From the NCBI GenBank assembly GCA_019911785.1, contig JAIOJM010000184.1:1-8553 (forward strand): 8,553 bases of DNA. Reading direction: 5' to 3'. Position 1 is the stretch's first letter, and every line of letters begins with the position of its first letter. The stretch is from Sulfuricella sp. GTDB lineage: Bacteria; Pseudomonadota; Gammaproteobacteria; Burkholderiales; Sulfuricellaceae. The notes below the pieces were generated by a model. The model saw nothing but the letters and a program-made list of their open reading frames with translations, had not been told where the DNA came from and did no database searches. Positions 1 through 5,570 of this stretch are shown here, in pieces. A program made the position numbers and the translations under genes.

Positions 1-1
1 G

Positions 2-1270
2 CGTGACGGCCTGCTTTCCCATGTCGGCGCCTATGAGAGCATGAACTGGAATTTCTCGGCGCGCTCGCAAAGCTTCCAGACCCTGCAGGATCCGCTGGCG
101 CCGATCGTCACCCCTTACCGCCGCACCCAGATGATGCTGAATGGAACCCGCATAGCCAACTGGGGCGGAAACAACCTGGGGCCGGGAGCGGTCCTGGCAC
201 TGAACAGCGAGCTGGTCAATTTCTCCCACCCCACCCAACTGGGCGCCAGACGGTTCATGCTGTACCCCAGCGTCAGCCTGCCGCTGACCCCGATTTACGG
301 CTATATCACCCCGAAGATCGGTCTGCACAGCACCAGCTACAGCTTCGACAACAACAGCACCACCCCGCAGCCGGACGTCAATCGCGCCTTGCCGATTTTC
401 AGCGTCGACAGCGGTCTGTACTTCGAGCGCGATCTGAACCTGTTCGGCTCGAATTATCAGCAGACGCTGGAACCCCGGCTGTATTATGTTCGCGCCCCTT
501 ACCGCGACCAGAGTCAGATCCCGAAGCTGTTCGATTCCGGCGATTTCGGCTTCGGCATGCCCCAGATATTCTCGGAAAACCGCTTCGTCGGGGTCGACAG
601 AATCAGCGATGCCAACCAGGTCACGCTGGGCGTAACCTCCCGCTTCTTCGAGGAAACCGGCATCGAGCGCCTGCGCGGCACGCTCGCCCAACGCTACTAC
701 CTGAGCCTGCCCCAGGTCACGTTGCCAGGGGGAACCCCTCCCGTCAGAAAATATTCCGACCTGCTGGCTTCGGTGGGCGGCCGGATCACGAATGCACTGA
801 CGCTGGACAGTTTGTGGCAGTACGATCCCGAATTGAAACAAACCGGCAACTTTTCACTCACCGGCCGCTACCTGCCCGCACCGGGCAAGATTCTCAATGT
901 CAGCTACCGCTACACCCCGGCCGCTCCGATCGCCCCGATCGGCATCAAGCAGATCGACACCTCCGCGCAGTGGCCCCTGACCGGGCGCTGGAACGGGCTG
1001 GCCCGATGGAACCATTCGCTACTGGACGGCAAGAATCTGGAAACCCTGGCCGGTCTGGAATACAATGCCGGTTGCTGGGCGTTCCGGGCGGTCTTGCACA
1101 GTTTCGCCACCACCACTTCAGAAACCAGCAAATCAATCTTCTTCCAGCTGGAGCTGAACGGAATCGGCACTATCGGCTCCAACCCCCTGGACGTGCTCAA
1201 ACGCAACATCTATGGCTATACCCAAACCACCCAAATCGCCAATGAAAACAACCCATCAGAACCCCGCTAA
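2..1270 (+). CDS. lptD: LPS-assembly protein LptD, C-terminal part (5' end outside window)
   Basis: The frame is open from base 2 to a TAA at 1268-1270, so this is the 3' part of a longer gene; the first ATG in the window (41) is internal. LptD is the outer-membrane beta-barrel that, with LptE, inserts lipopolysaccharide into the outer leaflet. The visible 422 residues look like barrel: alternating polar and aromatic strands, the stretch QTLEPRLYYV near codon 156, ENRFVGVDRISDANQ near codon 195, and the closing GLEYNAGCWAFRAVLHSF followed by QLELNGIGTIGSNPLDVL, all characteristic of the LptD C-terminal domain. The GC dipeptide near the end matches the C-terminal cysteine site that E. coli LptD uses for disulfides (CC there, one Cys here). 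The N-terminal OstA-like domain is not in the window. surA, whose product helps fold LptD, follows, as in E. coli. Family call is confident. Confidence 0.95.
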   Translation, partial: RDGLLSHVGAYESMNWNFSARSQSFQTLQDPLAPIVTPYRRTQMMLNGTRIANWGGNNLGPGAVLALNSELVNFSHPTQLGARRFMLYPSVSLPLTPIYGYITPKIGLHSTSYSFDNNSTTPQPDVNRALPIFSVDSGLYFERDLNLFGSNYQQTLEPRLYYVRAPYRDQSQIPKLFDSGDFGFGMPQIFSENRFVGVDRISDANQVTLGVTSRFFEETGIERLRGTLAQRYYLSLPQVTLPGGTPPVRKYSDLLASVGGRITNALTLDSLWQYDPELKQTGNFSLTGRYLPAPGKILNVSYRYTPAAPIAPIGIKQIDTSAQWPLTGRWNGLARWNHSLLDGKNLETLAGLEYNAGCWAFRAVLHSFATTTSETSKSIFFQLELNGIGTIGSNPLDVLKRNIYGYTQTTQIANENNPSEPR

Positions 1271-1277
1271 TATAAAA

Positions 1278-1333
1278 CTCGCGAAGCGAGGCCTTGTCCC
1301 TCTCTCCCTATGGGAGAGAGCTAGGAGTGAGGG
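1278..1333. repeat. Short dispersed palindromic repeat in the lptD-surA gap
   Basis: Eight bases after the lptD stop there are two back-to-back hairpins. CTCGC-GAA-GCGAG lies at 1278-1290. CTCTCTCCC (1300-1308), loop TAT, GGGAGAGAG (1312-1320) is a perfect 9-bp stem. It is followed by CTAGGAGTGAGGG. This resembles the intergenic repeat of the type 'tccctctccc...gggagagggctagggtgaggg' common in proteobacterial genomes; that comparison is from memory. It could act as an mRNA stem-loop between lptD and surA. There is no T-run after it, so it is not a standard intrinsic terminator. Confidence 0.6.
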
Positions 1334-1334
1334 A

Positions 1335-1391
1335 AACGGCCATGGCGAACCGCTGTTTCATCATCTGAGGCAGCGATTCGCCATGGCCGTT
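1335..1391 (+). promoter_or_regulatory. Long inverted repeat spanning the surA start codon
   Basis: The left arm 1335-1355 and right arm 1371-1391 are 21 nt each and pair over 20 of 21 positions (only C1350/A1376 fails). The loop is 15 nt (1356-1370). The surA ATG (1383-1385) lies inside the right arm, and the only Shine-Dalgarno-like GAGG before it (1367-1370) lies in the loop. In mRNA this would form a strong hairpin sequestering the start codon. It may be a repeat element whose arm became the beginning of surA, or a real control element; the sequence alone does not decide. Confidence 0.6.
1342..1368 (+). CDS. Possible eight-codon upstream ORF in the surA leader
   Basis: ATG at 1342 opens a short frame encoding MANRCFII and ends at TGA 1366-1368, 14 nt before the surA ATG. 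TGAGGG (1328-1333) precedes it at 8 nt spacing, a better Shine-Dalgarno than the one in front of surA. The frame covers most of the left arm and part of the loop of the hairpin that contains the surA start. A ribosome here would open that stem, so it could couple leader translation to surA translation. It may equally be chance within a repeat; no conservation can be checked here. Confidence 0.3.
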   Translation: MANRCFII

Positions 1392-2696
1392 AGCCGTATC
1401 CTGGCAATCCTGCTCGCTTTTTTCCTGGCTTCCGTTCACGCCGCCGGGAACGACCCCGAGCGAGCCTCGGCACCGGTTCAGCTGGTCGGCCGCATCGTCG
1501 CCGTAGTCAACAATGAGGTCATCACCCAGTTCGAGCTCAACGACCGGATGCGGATCGTCATGCAGCAGCTGCAAAAACGGGGCACGCCTCTGCCGCCACA
1601 GGAAGTGCTGGAAAAACAGATGCTGGAACGCATCATCACCGACCGGGTGCAGTTGCAATTCGCCAAGGAAACCGGCATACGCGTCGACGACCTGCAACTC
1701 GACAAAACGCTGCAACGCATTGCCCAGGAAAACAACATGACCGTGGAAGCCTTCCGCGGCGCACTGGAGAAGGACGGCGTCAGCTTCGCCAAATTCCGCG
1801 AGGAAATCCGCGACGAAATCATTCTCGGTCGCCTGCGCGAGCGCGAAGTGGAAAACCGCATCACCGTCAGCGACGGCGAAGTGGAAAGCTTCCTCAGCAC
1901 CCGCGCCGCTCAAGCCGGCGGGGAAGACGAATTCAACCTGGCGCACATCCTGGTCCGCGTACCCGAACAAGCCAGCCCGGAACAGATACAGGGCAAGCGC
2001 GCACATGCCGAGAAGGCCTTGGCGGAACTGAAAAAAATGGACTTTGCCCAGGTGGCGGCAAGCTATTCGGATGCGCCGGATGCCCTGCAGGGCGGCGTGC
2101 TCGGCTGGCGGGCCGCCAGCCGCCTGCCGGCCCTGTTCCTGGAAACGGTCAACGGACTGAAACCGGGTGAAACCAGCGCCGTGCTGCGCAGCCCGAACGG
2201 CTTCCACATCCTCAAGCTGCTCGACAAGCGCAGCAAGGGGGGCGCAATGATCGTGCAAAAAACCCATGCGCGCCACATCCTGATCAAGACCAGCGAAATC
2301 GCCTCGGAAATTGACGCCAGGAACCGCATGCTCCAGCTCAAGGAGCGCCTGGACAACGGCGCCAACTTTGCCGAACTGGCCCGGCTCCACTCCGAGGACG
2401 GCTCCGCCTCGAAAGGCGGCGACCTCGGCTGGCTTTCGCCCGGCGAAACCGTACCCGAATTCGAACGCGCCATGGATGCCCTCAAGCCGGGGGAAACCAG
2501 CGTGCCGGTCAAGTCGCCCTTCGGCTGGCACCTGATCCAGGTACTGGAGCGCCGCGCCGAAGATGTCAGCAAGGAACGGCAGGCCCTCATGGCGCGCCAG
2601 GAAATCCGCGCCCGCAAGGCCGACGAAGCCTACGAAAGCTGGCTGCGCCAGCTGCGCGACCAGGCTTTCGTCGAATACCGGCTTAATGGTGAGTAG
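1383..2696 (+). CDS. surA: Periplasmic chaperone and peptidyl-prolyl isomerase SurA
   Basis: The product is 437 residues, normal for SurA. Residues 1-20 form a signal peptide: short basic start, hydrophobic core LAILLAFFLAS, and probable cleavage after VHA. The SurA N-terminal chaperone domain covers about 33-165 (VGRIVAVVNNEVITQFEL). Parvulin domain 1 lies at about 184-285 (FNLAHILVRVP ... GGVLGWR ... PNGFHILKLLD). Parvulin domain 2 lies at about 294-391 (THARHILIKTS ... KGGDLGWLSPGE ... PFGWHLIQVLE). A C-terminal helix follows. SurA escorts unfolded outer-membrane proteins, LptD included, to the Bam complex. ATG 1383 is chosen because it directly precedes the signal peptide; the in-frame ATG at 1242 would add 47 residues running through the lptD end and the repeats. 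The first four codons lie in the right arm of the inverted repeat at 1335-1391. The final NGE and stop come from the GTGAG repeat that begins at 2688. Confidence 0.95.
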   Translation: MAVSRILAILLAFFLASVHAAGNDPERASAPVQLVGRIVAVVNNEVITQFELNDRMRIVMQQLQKRGTPLPPQEVLEKQMLERIITDRVQLQFAKETGIRVDDLQLDKTLQRIAQENNMTVEAFRGALEKDGVSFAKFREEIRDEIILGRLREREVENRITVSDGEVESFLSTRAAQAGGEDEFNLAHILVRVPEQASPEQIQGKRAHAEKALAELKKMDFAQVAASYSDAPDALQGGVLGWRAASRLPALFLETVNGLKPGETSAVLRSPNGFHILKLLDKRSKGGAMIVQKTHARHILIKTSEIASEIDARNRMLQLKERLDNGANFAELARLHSEDGSASKGGDLGWLSPGETVPEFERAMDALKPGETSVPVKSPFGWHLIQVLERRAEDVSKERQALMARQEIRARKADEAYESWLRQLRDQAFVEYRLNGE

Positions 2697-2778
2697 CGAG
2701 CAGTGAGTGGTAAGTGGTAAACCCTGAGAAACAATTGGCCGCCATGCTCGCCGCTCACCGCTCACCGCTCACCGCTCC
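2688..2778. repeat. GTGAG/CTCAC inverted-repeat element, copy 1 (surA-pdxA junction)
   Basis: A purine-rich left part (2688-2720: GGTGAGTAGCGAG, CAGTGAGTGG, TAAGTGGTAA) faces a pyrimidine-rich right part (2749-2778). The right part contains three exact tandem units of CTCACCG (2754-2774). The arms are only imperfectly complementary. The left part contains the surA stop, and the right part is read as the first codons of pdxA. The same CACCGCTCACCGCT string recurs in copy 2 upstream of rsmA. Confidence 0.65.
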
Positions 2779-3778
2779 CGTCATCGCCCTGACCGCAGGC
2801 GAACCCGCCGGCATCGGCCCGGATTTGTGCGTGCTGCTGGCACAGCAGAAACCGGCCGGATCGCGCATCGTCGCCATCGCCGACCGCGGCCTGCTTGCCG
2901 ACCGCGCCGGGCAGTTGGGACTGCCGCTCGAACTGGTGGACTTCAACCCCTCCGCTGCCGCACCGGATGAACCCGGCGTGCTGGAAGTGCTGCACCGCGA
3001 CCTGTGCGAACCCGCCGTTGCCGGCAAGCTGAATCCGGCCAACAGCCGCTACGTGCTCGACACCCTGTCCGCGGCGGCGCACGGCTGCCTGGCCGGCACC
3101 TTCGACGCCATGGTCACTGCTCCGGTGCACAAGGGCGTAATCAACGATGCCGGCATCCCTTTCACCGGCCATACCGAATTCCTGGCCGAGCTGACCGGAA
3201 CCCCGCAGGTCGTGATGATGCTGGTCGGCGGCGGCCTGCGCGTGGCGCTGGTCACCACCCACCTGCCGCTCAGGGAGGTTTCCGCCGCCATCACCCGGCA
3301 TGGCCTGGAGCAGACCCTCCGCATCCTGCACCGCGACCTGAAGCAGCGCTTTGCATTGCCTAACCCGCACATCCTGGTCGCAGGGCTCAACCCCCACGCC
3401 GGCGAATCCGGCCACATGGGGCGCGAGGAAATCGACGTCATCGCCCCGGTCCTGGAAACGCTGCGCGCAGAGGGCATGGATCTCGCCGGGCCGCTGCCCG
3501 CCGACACCCTGTTCACCCGCCACCAGCTGCAAGGTTCCGACTGCCAGCTCGCCATGTACCACGACCAGGGGTTGCCGGTGCTGAAATACGCCAGCTTCGG
3601 CGGCGGCGTCAACGTCACCCTGGGGCTCCCCATCATCCGCACCTCGGTAGACCACGGCACCGCGCTGACGCTCGCCGGCACCGGAAAGATCGAAAGCGGC
3701 AGCCTCGCGGCAGCGATTCAGCTGGCGCTGGATATGGCCCATAACAGTGAGGAGTTAGGAGTGAGAGGTGAGAAGTAA
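2744..3778 (+). CDS. pdxA: 4-hydroxythreonine-4-phosphate dehydrogenase PdxA
   Basis: PdxA oxidises 4-phosphohydroxy-L-threonine with NAD(P), and the product is condensed by PdxJ to pyridoxine 5'-phosphate. It is a cytosolic, metal-dependent homodimer. From ATG 2744 the protein has 344 residues, slightly above the usual ~330. Visible hallmarks: PVIALTAGEPAGIGPD at 12-27, TAPVHKGVINDAGIPFTGHTEF at about 125-146, the three metal-binding histidines H173 (TTHLP), H218 (NPHAGE) and H273 (YHDQG), and GLPIIRTSVDHGTAL near the end. Family members usually begin a few residues before PVIALT; here AHRSPLTA precedes it, encoded by the CTCACCG repeat. The tail SEELGVRGEK is encoded by the next repeat element. 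Start choice is uncertain: GTG 2714 and TTG 2735 are in frame, and no candidate has a strong Shine-Dalgarno (GAGAA at 2726-2730 is the nearest). Confidence 0.94.
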   Translation: MLAAHRSPLTAPVIALTAGEPAGIGPDLCVLLAQQKPAGSRIVAIADRGLLADRAGQLGLPLELVDFNPSAAAPDEPGVLEVLHRDLCEPAVAGKLNPANSRYVLDTLSAAAHGCLAGTFDAMVTAPVHKGVINDAGIPFTGHTEFLAELTGTPQVVMMLVGGGLRVALVTTHLPLREVSAAITRHGLEQTLRILHRDLKQRFALPNPHILVAGLNPHAGESGHMGREEIDVIAPVLETLRAEGMDLAGPLPADTLFTRHQLQGSDCQLAMYHDQGLPVLKYASFGGGVNVTLGLPIIRTSVDHGTALTLAGTGKIESGSLAAAIQLALDMAHNSEELGVRGEK

Positions 3779-3840
3779 AACCATCCACAGCGCTGCCTTT
3801 TCACCGCTCACCGCTTACTGTTCACCGCTCACCGCTAACT
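3745..3840. repeat. GTGAG/CTCAC inverted-repeat element, copy 2 (pdxA-rsmA junction)
   Basis: The left purine arm at 3745-3780 (CAGTGAGGAGTTAGGAGTG, then AGAGGTGAGAAGTAAAA) faces a pyrimidine right arm at 3798-3840. The right arm is a near-exact tandem duplication: 3800-3819 and 3821-3840 agree at 19 of 20 positions (period 21). The left arm encodes the last residues and TAA of pdxA. The right arm fills the region where an rsmA ribosome-binding site would be expected. Confidence 0.7.
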
Positions 3841-3848
3841 GAATAATA

Positions 3849-4616
3849 ATGAAACACATTCCAAGAAAGCGCTTCGGCCAGAATTTCCTCACCGACCAGG
3901 GCGTCATCCAGGCCATCGTCCGCACCATCCATCCCCAGCCCGACGACATCATGGTGGAAATCGGCCCGGGCCTGGGCGCGCTCACCGATCCGCTGCTCAA
4001 GATCCTGCCCCGCCTGCATGTAGTGGAAATCGACCGCGACATCATTGCCCGGCTGCAGAATAACTACCCGGCGGCAAAGCTGACGATCCATGCCGGCGAT
4101 GCGCTGAAATTCGACTTTTCCACCCTGGGCGAGCGCATCCGCGTCGTCGGCAACCTGCCCTACAACATCTCCACGCCCATCCTGTTCCACCTGAGCGAAT
4201 ACGTCGGCAACATCATCGACATGCACTTCATGCTGCAGAAGGAAGTAGTTGAACGCATGGTGGCCGCGCCCTCCACGCCGGAATACGGCAGGCTGTCGGT
4301 GATGCTGCAATACCGCTACGCCATGGAATTGATGTTCATCGTGCCGCCGGACGCCTTCCACCCCGCGCCCAAGGTCGAATCCGCCATCGTGCGCATGATC
4401 CCCTACGCGGTTCTGCCGCATCCGGCCAAGGACGAAGTTCTGTTCGGCGCCATCGTCACCGCCGCCTTCGGGCAGCGGCGCAAGACCCTGCGCAACACGC
4501 TGAAGGCTTACCTGGATGACGCCGGATTTGTTGCGCTGGGAATAGACCCTGGATTGCGGGCCGAGAATTTGGGGGTGAGGGAGTTTGTGGCGATTGCCAA
4601 TTACTGTAAGGTGTAA
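3849..4616 (+). CDS. rsmA: 16S rRNA (adenine(1518)-N6/adenine(1519)-N6)-dimethyltransferase RsmA (KsgA)
   Basis: RsmA dimethylates two adjacent adenines in the 3' hairpin of 16S rRNA using S-adenosylmethionine, late in small-subunit assembly. The 255 residues are of usual length. Motifs: KRFGQNFL at 7-14, SAM-binding [10 protein letters not shown] at 37-46, acidic VVEID at 58-62, GDALKFDF at 83-90, catalytic NLPYNIST at 102-109, and the C-terminal [10 protein letters not shown]. It follows pdxA as in enterobacteria, but apaG/apaH do not follow. The ATG at 3849 fits the family start ([14 protein letters not shown]). Immediately upstream is CTAACTGAATAATA with no purine-rich Shine-Dalgarno, because the repeat element ends at 3840. 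It is the last gene of the plus-strand cluster. Confidence 0.96.
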   Translation: MKHIPRKRFGQNFLTDQGVIQAIVRTIHPQPDDIMVEIGPGLGALTDPLLKILPRLHVVEIDRDIIARLQNNYPAAKLTIHAGDALKFDFSTLGERIRVVGNLPYNISTPILFHLSEYVGNIIDMHFMLQKEVVERMVAAPSTPEYGRLSVMLQYRYAMELMFIVPPDAFHPAPKVESAIVRMIPYAVLPHPAKDEVLFGAIVTAAFGQRRKTLRNTLKAYLDDAGFVALGIDPGLRAENLGVREFVAIANYCKV

Positions 4617-4660
4617 CTGGGCGGGTTGACAGTCGAATTATTTTTTAAGAAAGAAGCCGT

Positions 4661-4687
4661 CCCGGAACTCTCTATGCCTGTTCCGGG
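4661..4687 (-). terminator. Hairpin between convergent rsmA and higA, possible higBA terminator
   Basis: CCCGGAAC (4661-4668) and GTTCCGGG (4680-4687) form a perfect 8-bp stem with an 11-nt loop. Read on the minus strand, the stem is followed by ACGGC and then the U-rich TTCTTTCTT, which would suit termination after higA. Read on the plus strand there is no T-run right after the stem, so termination of rsmA here is less convincing. Confidence 0.45.
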
Positions 4688-4714
4688 TTCCCGTTTAGCT
4701 GCTGAGAGACACGC

Positions 4715-5017
4715 TCAAATGACAGCTGGCGCGCGTTCCACTTTCGGTGCGGGTTTTTGCTCAGCCTGCCACAAATCGTAGTCCAGCTGCATGCCAAGCC
4801 ACAAATCCGCCCTGCCCCCACGGTCTTGGCCCAGCCAGGCCTCTATCCGCCTTGCCATGTCGGATGAGATGCCGGCATGGCCGTTGAGCACGCGGGAAAA
4901 TGCAGTACGCGTCACCCCCAGCTGACGTGCTGCTTCGGTGACAGTCAGCCCCAACGCGGGAAGAACGTCTTCCTTCAAAGTCGCGCCCGGATGAGGGGGG
5001 TTAAACATGCGTCCCAT
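4715..5017 (-). CDS. higA: HigA-family antitoxin, XRE-type helix-turn-helix
   Basis: A 100-residue protein opening with the HigA/VapI signature: NPPHPG at 6-11 and LKEDVLPALGLTVTEAARQL at 14-33, then the helix-turn-helix VTRTAFSRVLNGHAGIS (35-51) and the family's SSDMARRIEAWLG (51-63). HigA binds and neutralises the HigB mRNA endonuclease and normally represses its own operon through the HTH. It is downstream of higB, the toxin-first order typical of higBA. The start at 5017 is supported by AGGAG (5028-5024 on this strand) at 6-nt spacing; the SD overlaps the higB stop, suggesting coupled translation. An alternative Met at residue 4 is closer to many homologues but has poorer spacing. Confidence 0.9.
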   Translation of the reverse strand: MGRMFNPPHPGATLKEDVLPALGLTVTEAARQLGVTRTAFSRVLNGHAGISSDMARRIEAWLGQDRGGRADLWLGMQLDYDLWQAEQKPAPKVERAPAVI

Positions 5018-5023
5018 GATATT

Positions 5024-5028
5024 CTCCT
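5024..5028 (-). promoter_or_regulatory. Shine-Dalgarno of higA overlapping the higB stop codon
   Basis: AGGAG on the minus strand, 6 nt before the ATG at 5017, shares bases with the higB TAG (5029-5027). It fixes the higA start and suggests that antitoxin synthesis is tied to ribosomes finishing higB. Confidence 0.7.
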
Positions 5029-5296
5029 AATGATAGTCCTGGTAATCCACCAGAATTGCATCGCCATCCTCGAAATCGAAGGTTAGGCGCCAATTGTCGT
5101 TTACCCAGATTGACCAATGGCCAGATGAAAGCGGGTGCAGTTTCCAGCCGGGCAGATTCATATCCTCTGGTGCTTTAGCACGATCCAGTTGCTTGAGCTG
5201 ACGGCCAAGCCGAGCCGCGTGGTGAGGCTGGATTCCAGCCTTCGATCCTGTCGTAAAAAAGGCTTCTAAGCCTCGATGCCTGAAGCTCTTGATCAT
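5027..5296 (-). CDS. higB: HigB-family toxin, RelE-type mRNA interferase
   Basis: An 89-residue RelE/ParE-superfamily protein of the HigB type: MIKSFRHRGLEAFFTTGSKAGIQ at the N-terminus, EDMNLPGWKLHPL at 44-56, NDNWRLTFDFEDGDA at 66-80, and the closing VDYQDYH. HigB cleaves mRNA on the ribosome and is held inactive by HigA. Compared with Proteus HigB as I remember it, H54, the arginine of NWR (R70 here) and the terminal DYH are kept. The loop between LHPL and WSI, however, is 4 residues (SSGH) rather than about 7 (KGDREGY type), and the lysine at position 57 is a serine. Toxicity could therefore be altered. The gene overlaps the higA ribosome-binding site. The start at 5296 has no Shine-Dalgarno; see the promoter entry. 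Confidence 0.9.
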   Translation of the reverse strand: MIKSFRHRGLEAFFTTGSKAGIQPHHAARLGRQLKQLDRAKAPEDMNLPGWKLHPLSSGHWSIWVNDNWRLTFDFEDGDAILVDYQDYH

Positions 5297-5302
5297 GAGT
5301 TA

Positions 5303-5318
5303 AGTGTAAAGCAACACT
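5303..5318. promoter_or_regulatory. Candidate HigA operator
   Basis: AGTGT-AAAGCA-ACACT is an inverted repeat with 5-bp half-sites and a 6-bp spacer. It covers the whole -10 box of the higBA promoter. HigA-type antitoxins repress their own promoter through such palindromes, so a repressor bound here would block RNA polymerase. The half-sites are short and no second copy is seen, so this is a candidate. Confidence 0.4.
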
Positions 5319-5331
5319 ACACAACATTCAA
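5303..5331 (-). promoter_or_regulatory. Sigma-70-type promoter of higBA
   Basis: On the minus strand, TTGAAT (5331-5326) and TACACT (5308-5303) are separated by 17 nt, a good -35/-10 pair. The A of the higB ATG (5296) is the seventh base after the -10 box, where transcription would normally begin. The transcript is therefore predicted to be leaderless or nearly so, consistent with the absence of a Shine-Dalgarno. Inferred from spacing only. Confidence 0.6.
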
Positions 5332-5404
5332 GATTAAAACAATGCATAGACCCTGATGTTACTCTCTCAGCCCTTGCGGGCTCCAAACGCTTTACACGAG
5401 TTGC

Positions 5405-5542
5405 CTACCGCTCGATAAACTCGATCCTGTACCCGTCTGGGTATTCCTTGCGTCGCAGCAGCTTCATGCCCAGCACGTCGGTGTAGAAGGCGATGGATTT
5501 GTCCAGGTCGCCGACGCGGATCATGGTGTGCAGAATTCTCAT
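5405..5542 (-). pseudogene. gloA: Internally deleted glyoxalase I (lactoylglutathione lyase) remnant
   Basis: The 45-residue frame starts [20 protein letters not shown], continues [15 protein letters not shown], a near-perfect GloA N-terminus, then passes directly into [10 protein letters not shown], which matches the last residues of GloA (…EDPDGYKIELIE). Normal GloA is about 125-135 residues, so about 80-90 residues are missing in frame, with a PDG-coding junction. GloA isomerises the glutathione-methylglyoxal hemithioacetal. By E. coli numbering the metal ligands are H5, E56, H74 and E122: H5 and the C-terminal Glu remain, E56 and H74 are gone, so activity is not expected. GAGAGG upstream of the ATG is a proper ribosome-binding site. 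A longer frame to 5629 exists only because it reads into the inverted repeat. Position after ygjP fits the usual gene order. Confidence 0.85.
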
Positions 5543-5570
5543 GTTCGCACCTCTCAACAAAAATATTGGA

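Noticed and set aside
1242..1382. Upstream in-frame ATG that would extend SurA by 47 residues
   Set aside because: The extension runs through the lptD end and two repeats and would place the signal peptide internally. ATG 1383 gives a clean signal peptide.
1308..2765. Long antisense open frame of about 485 codons opposite surA
   Set aside because: It mirrors surA exactly in a GC-rich region, shows no recognisable domain, and surA is unmistakable. It is a shadow frame.
2754..2774. CTCACCG units as a CRISPR-like array
   Set aside because: Units are 7 bp and directly abutting, with no spacers and no cas genes.
2762..3742. Antisense open frame of about 326 codons opposite pdxA
   Set aside because: Low-complexity G/Q/A/V-rich translation with no motif; shadow of pdxA.
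4626..4654. TTGACA downstream of rsmA as a -35 box
   Set aside because: No acceptable -10 at 16-18 nt (GAAAGA at 17 nt) and no plus-strand gene follows.
5369..5382. AGCCC-TTGC-GGGCT hairpin between gloA and higB as a terminator for gloA
   Set aside because: Only 5 bp of stem and no U-run on the gloA-strand side; too weak to annotate.
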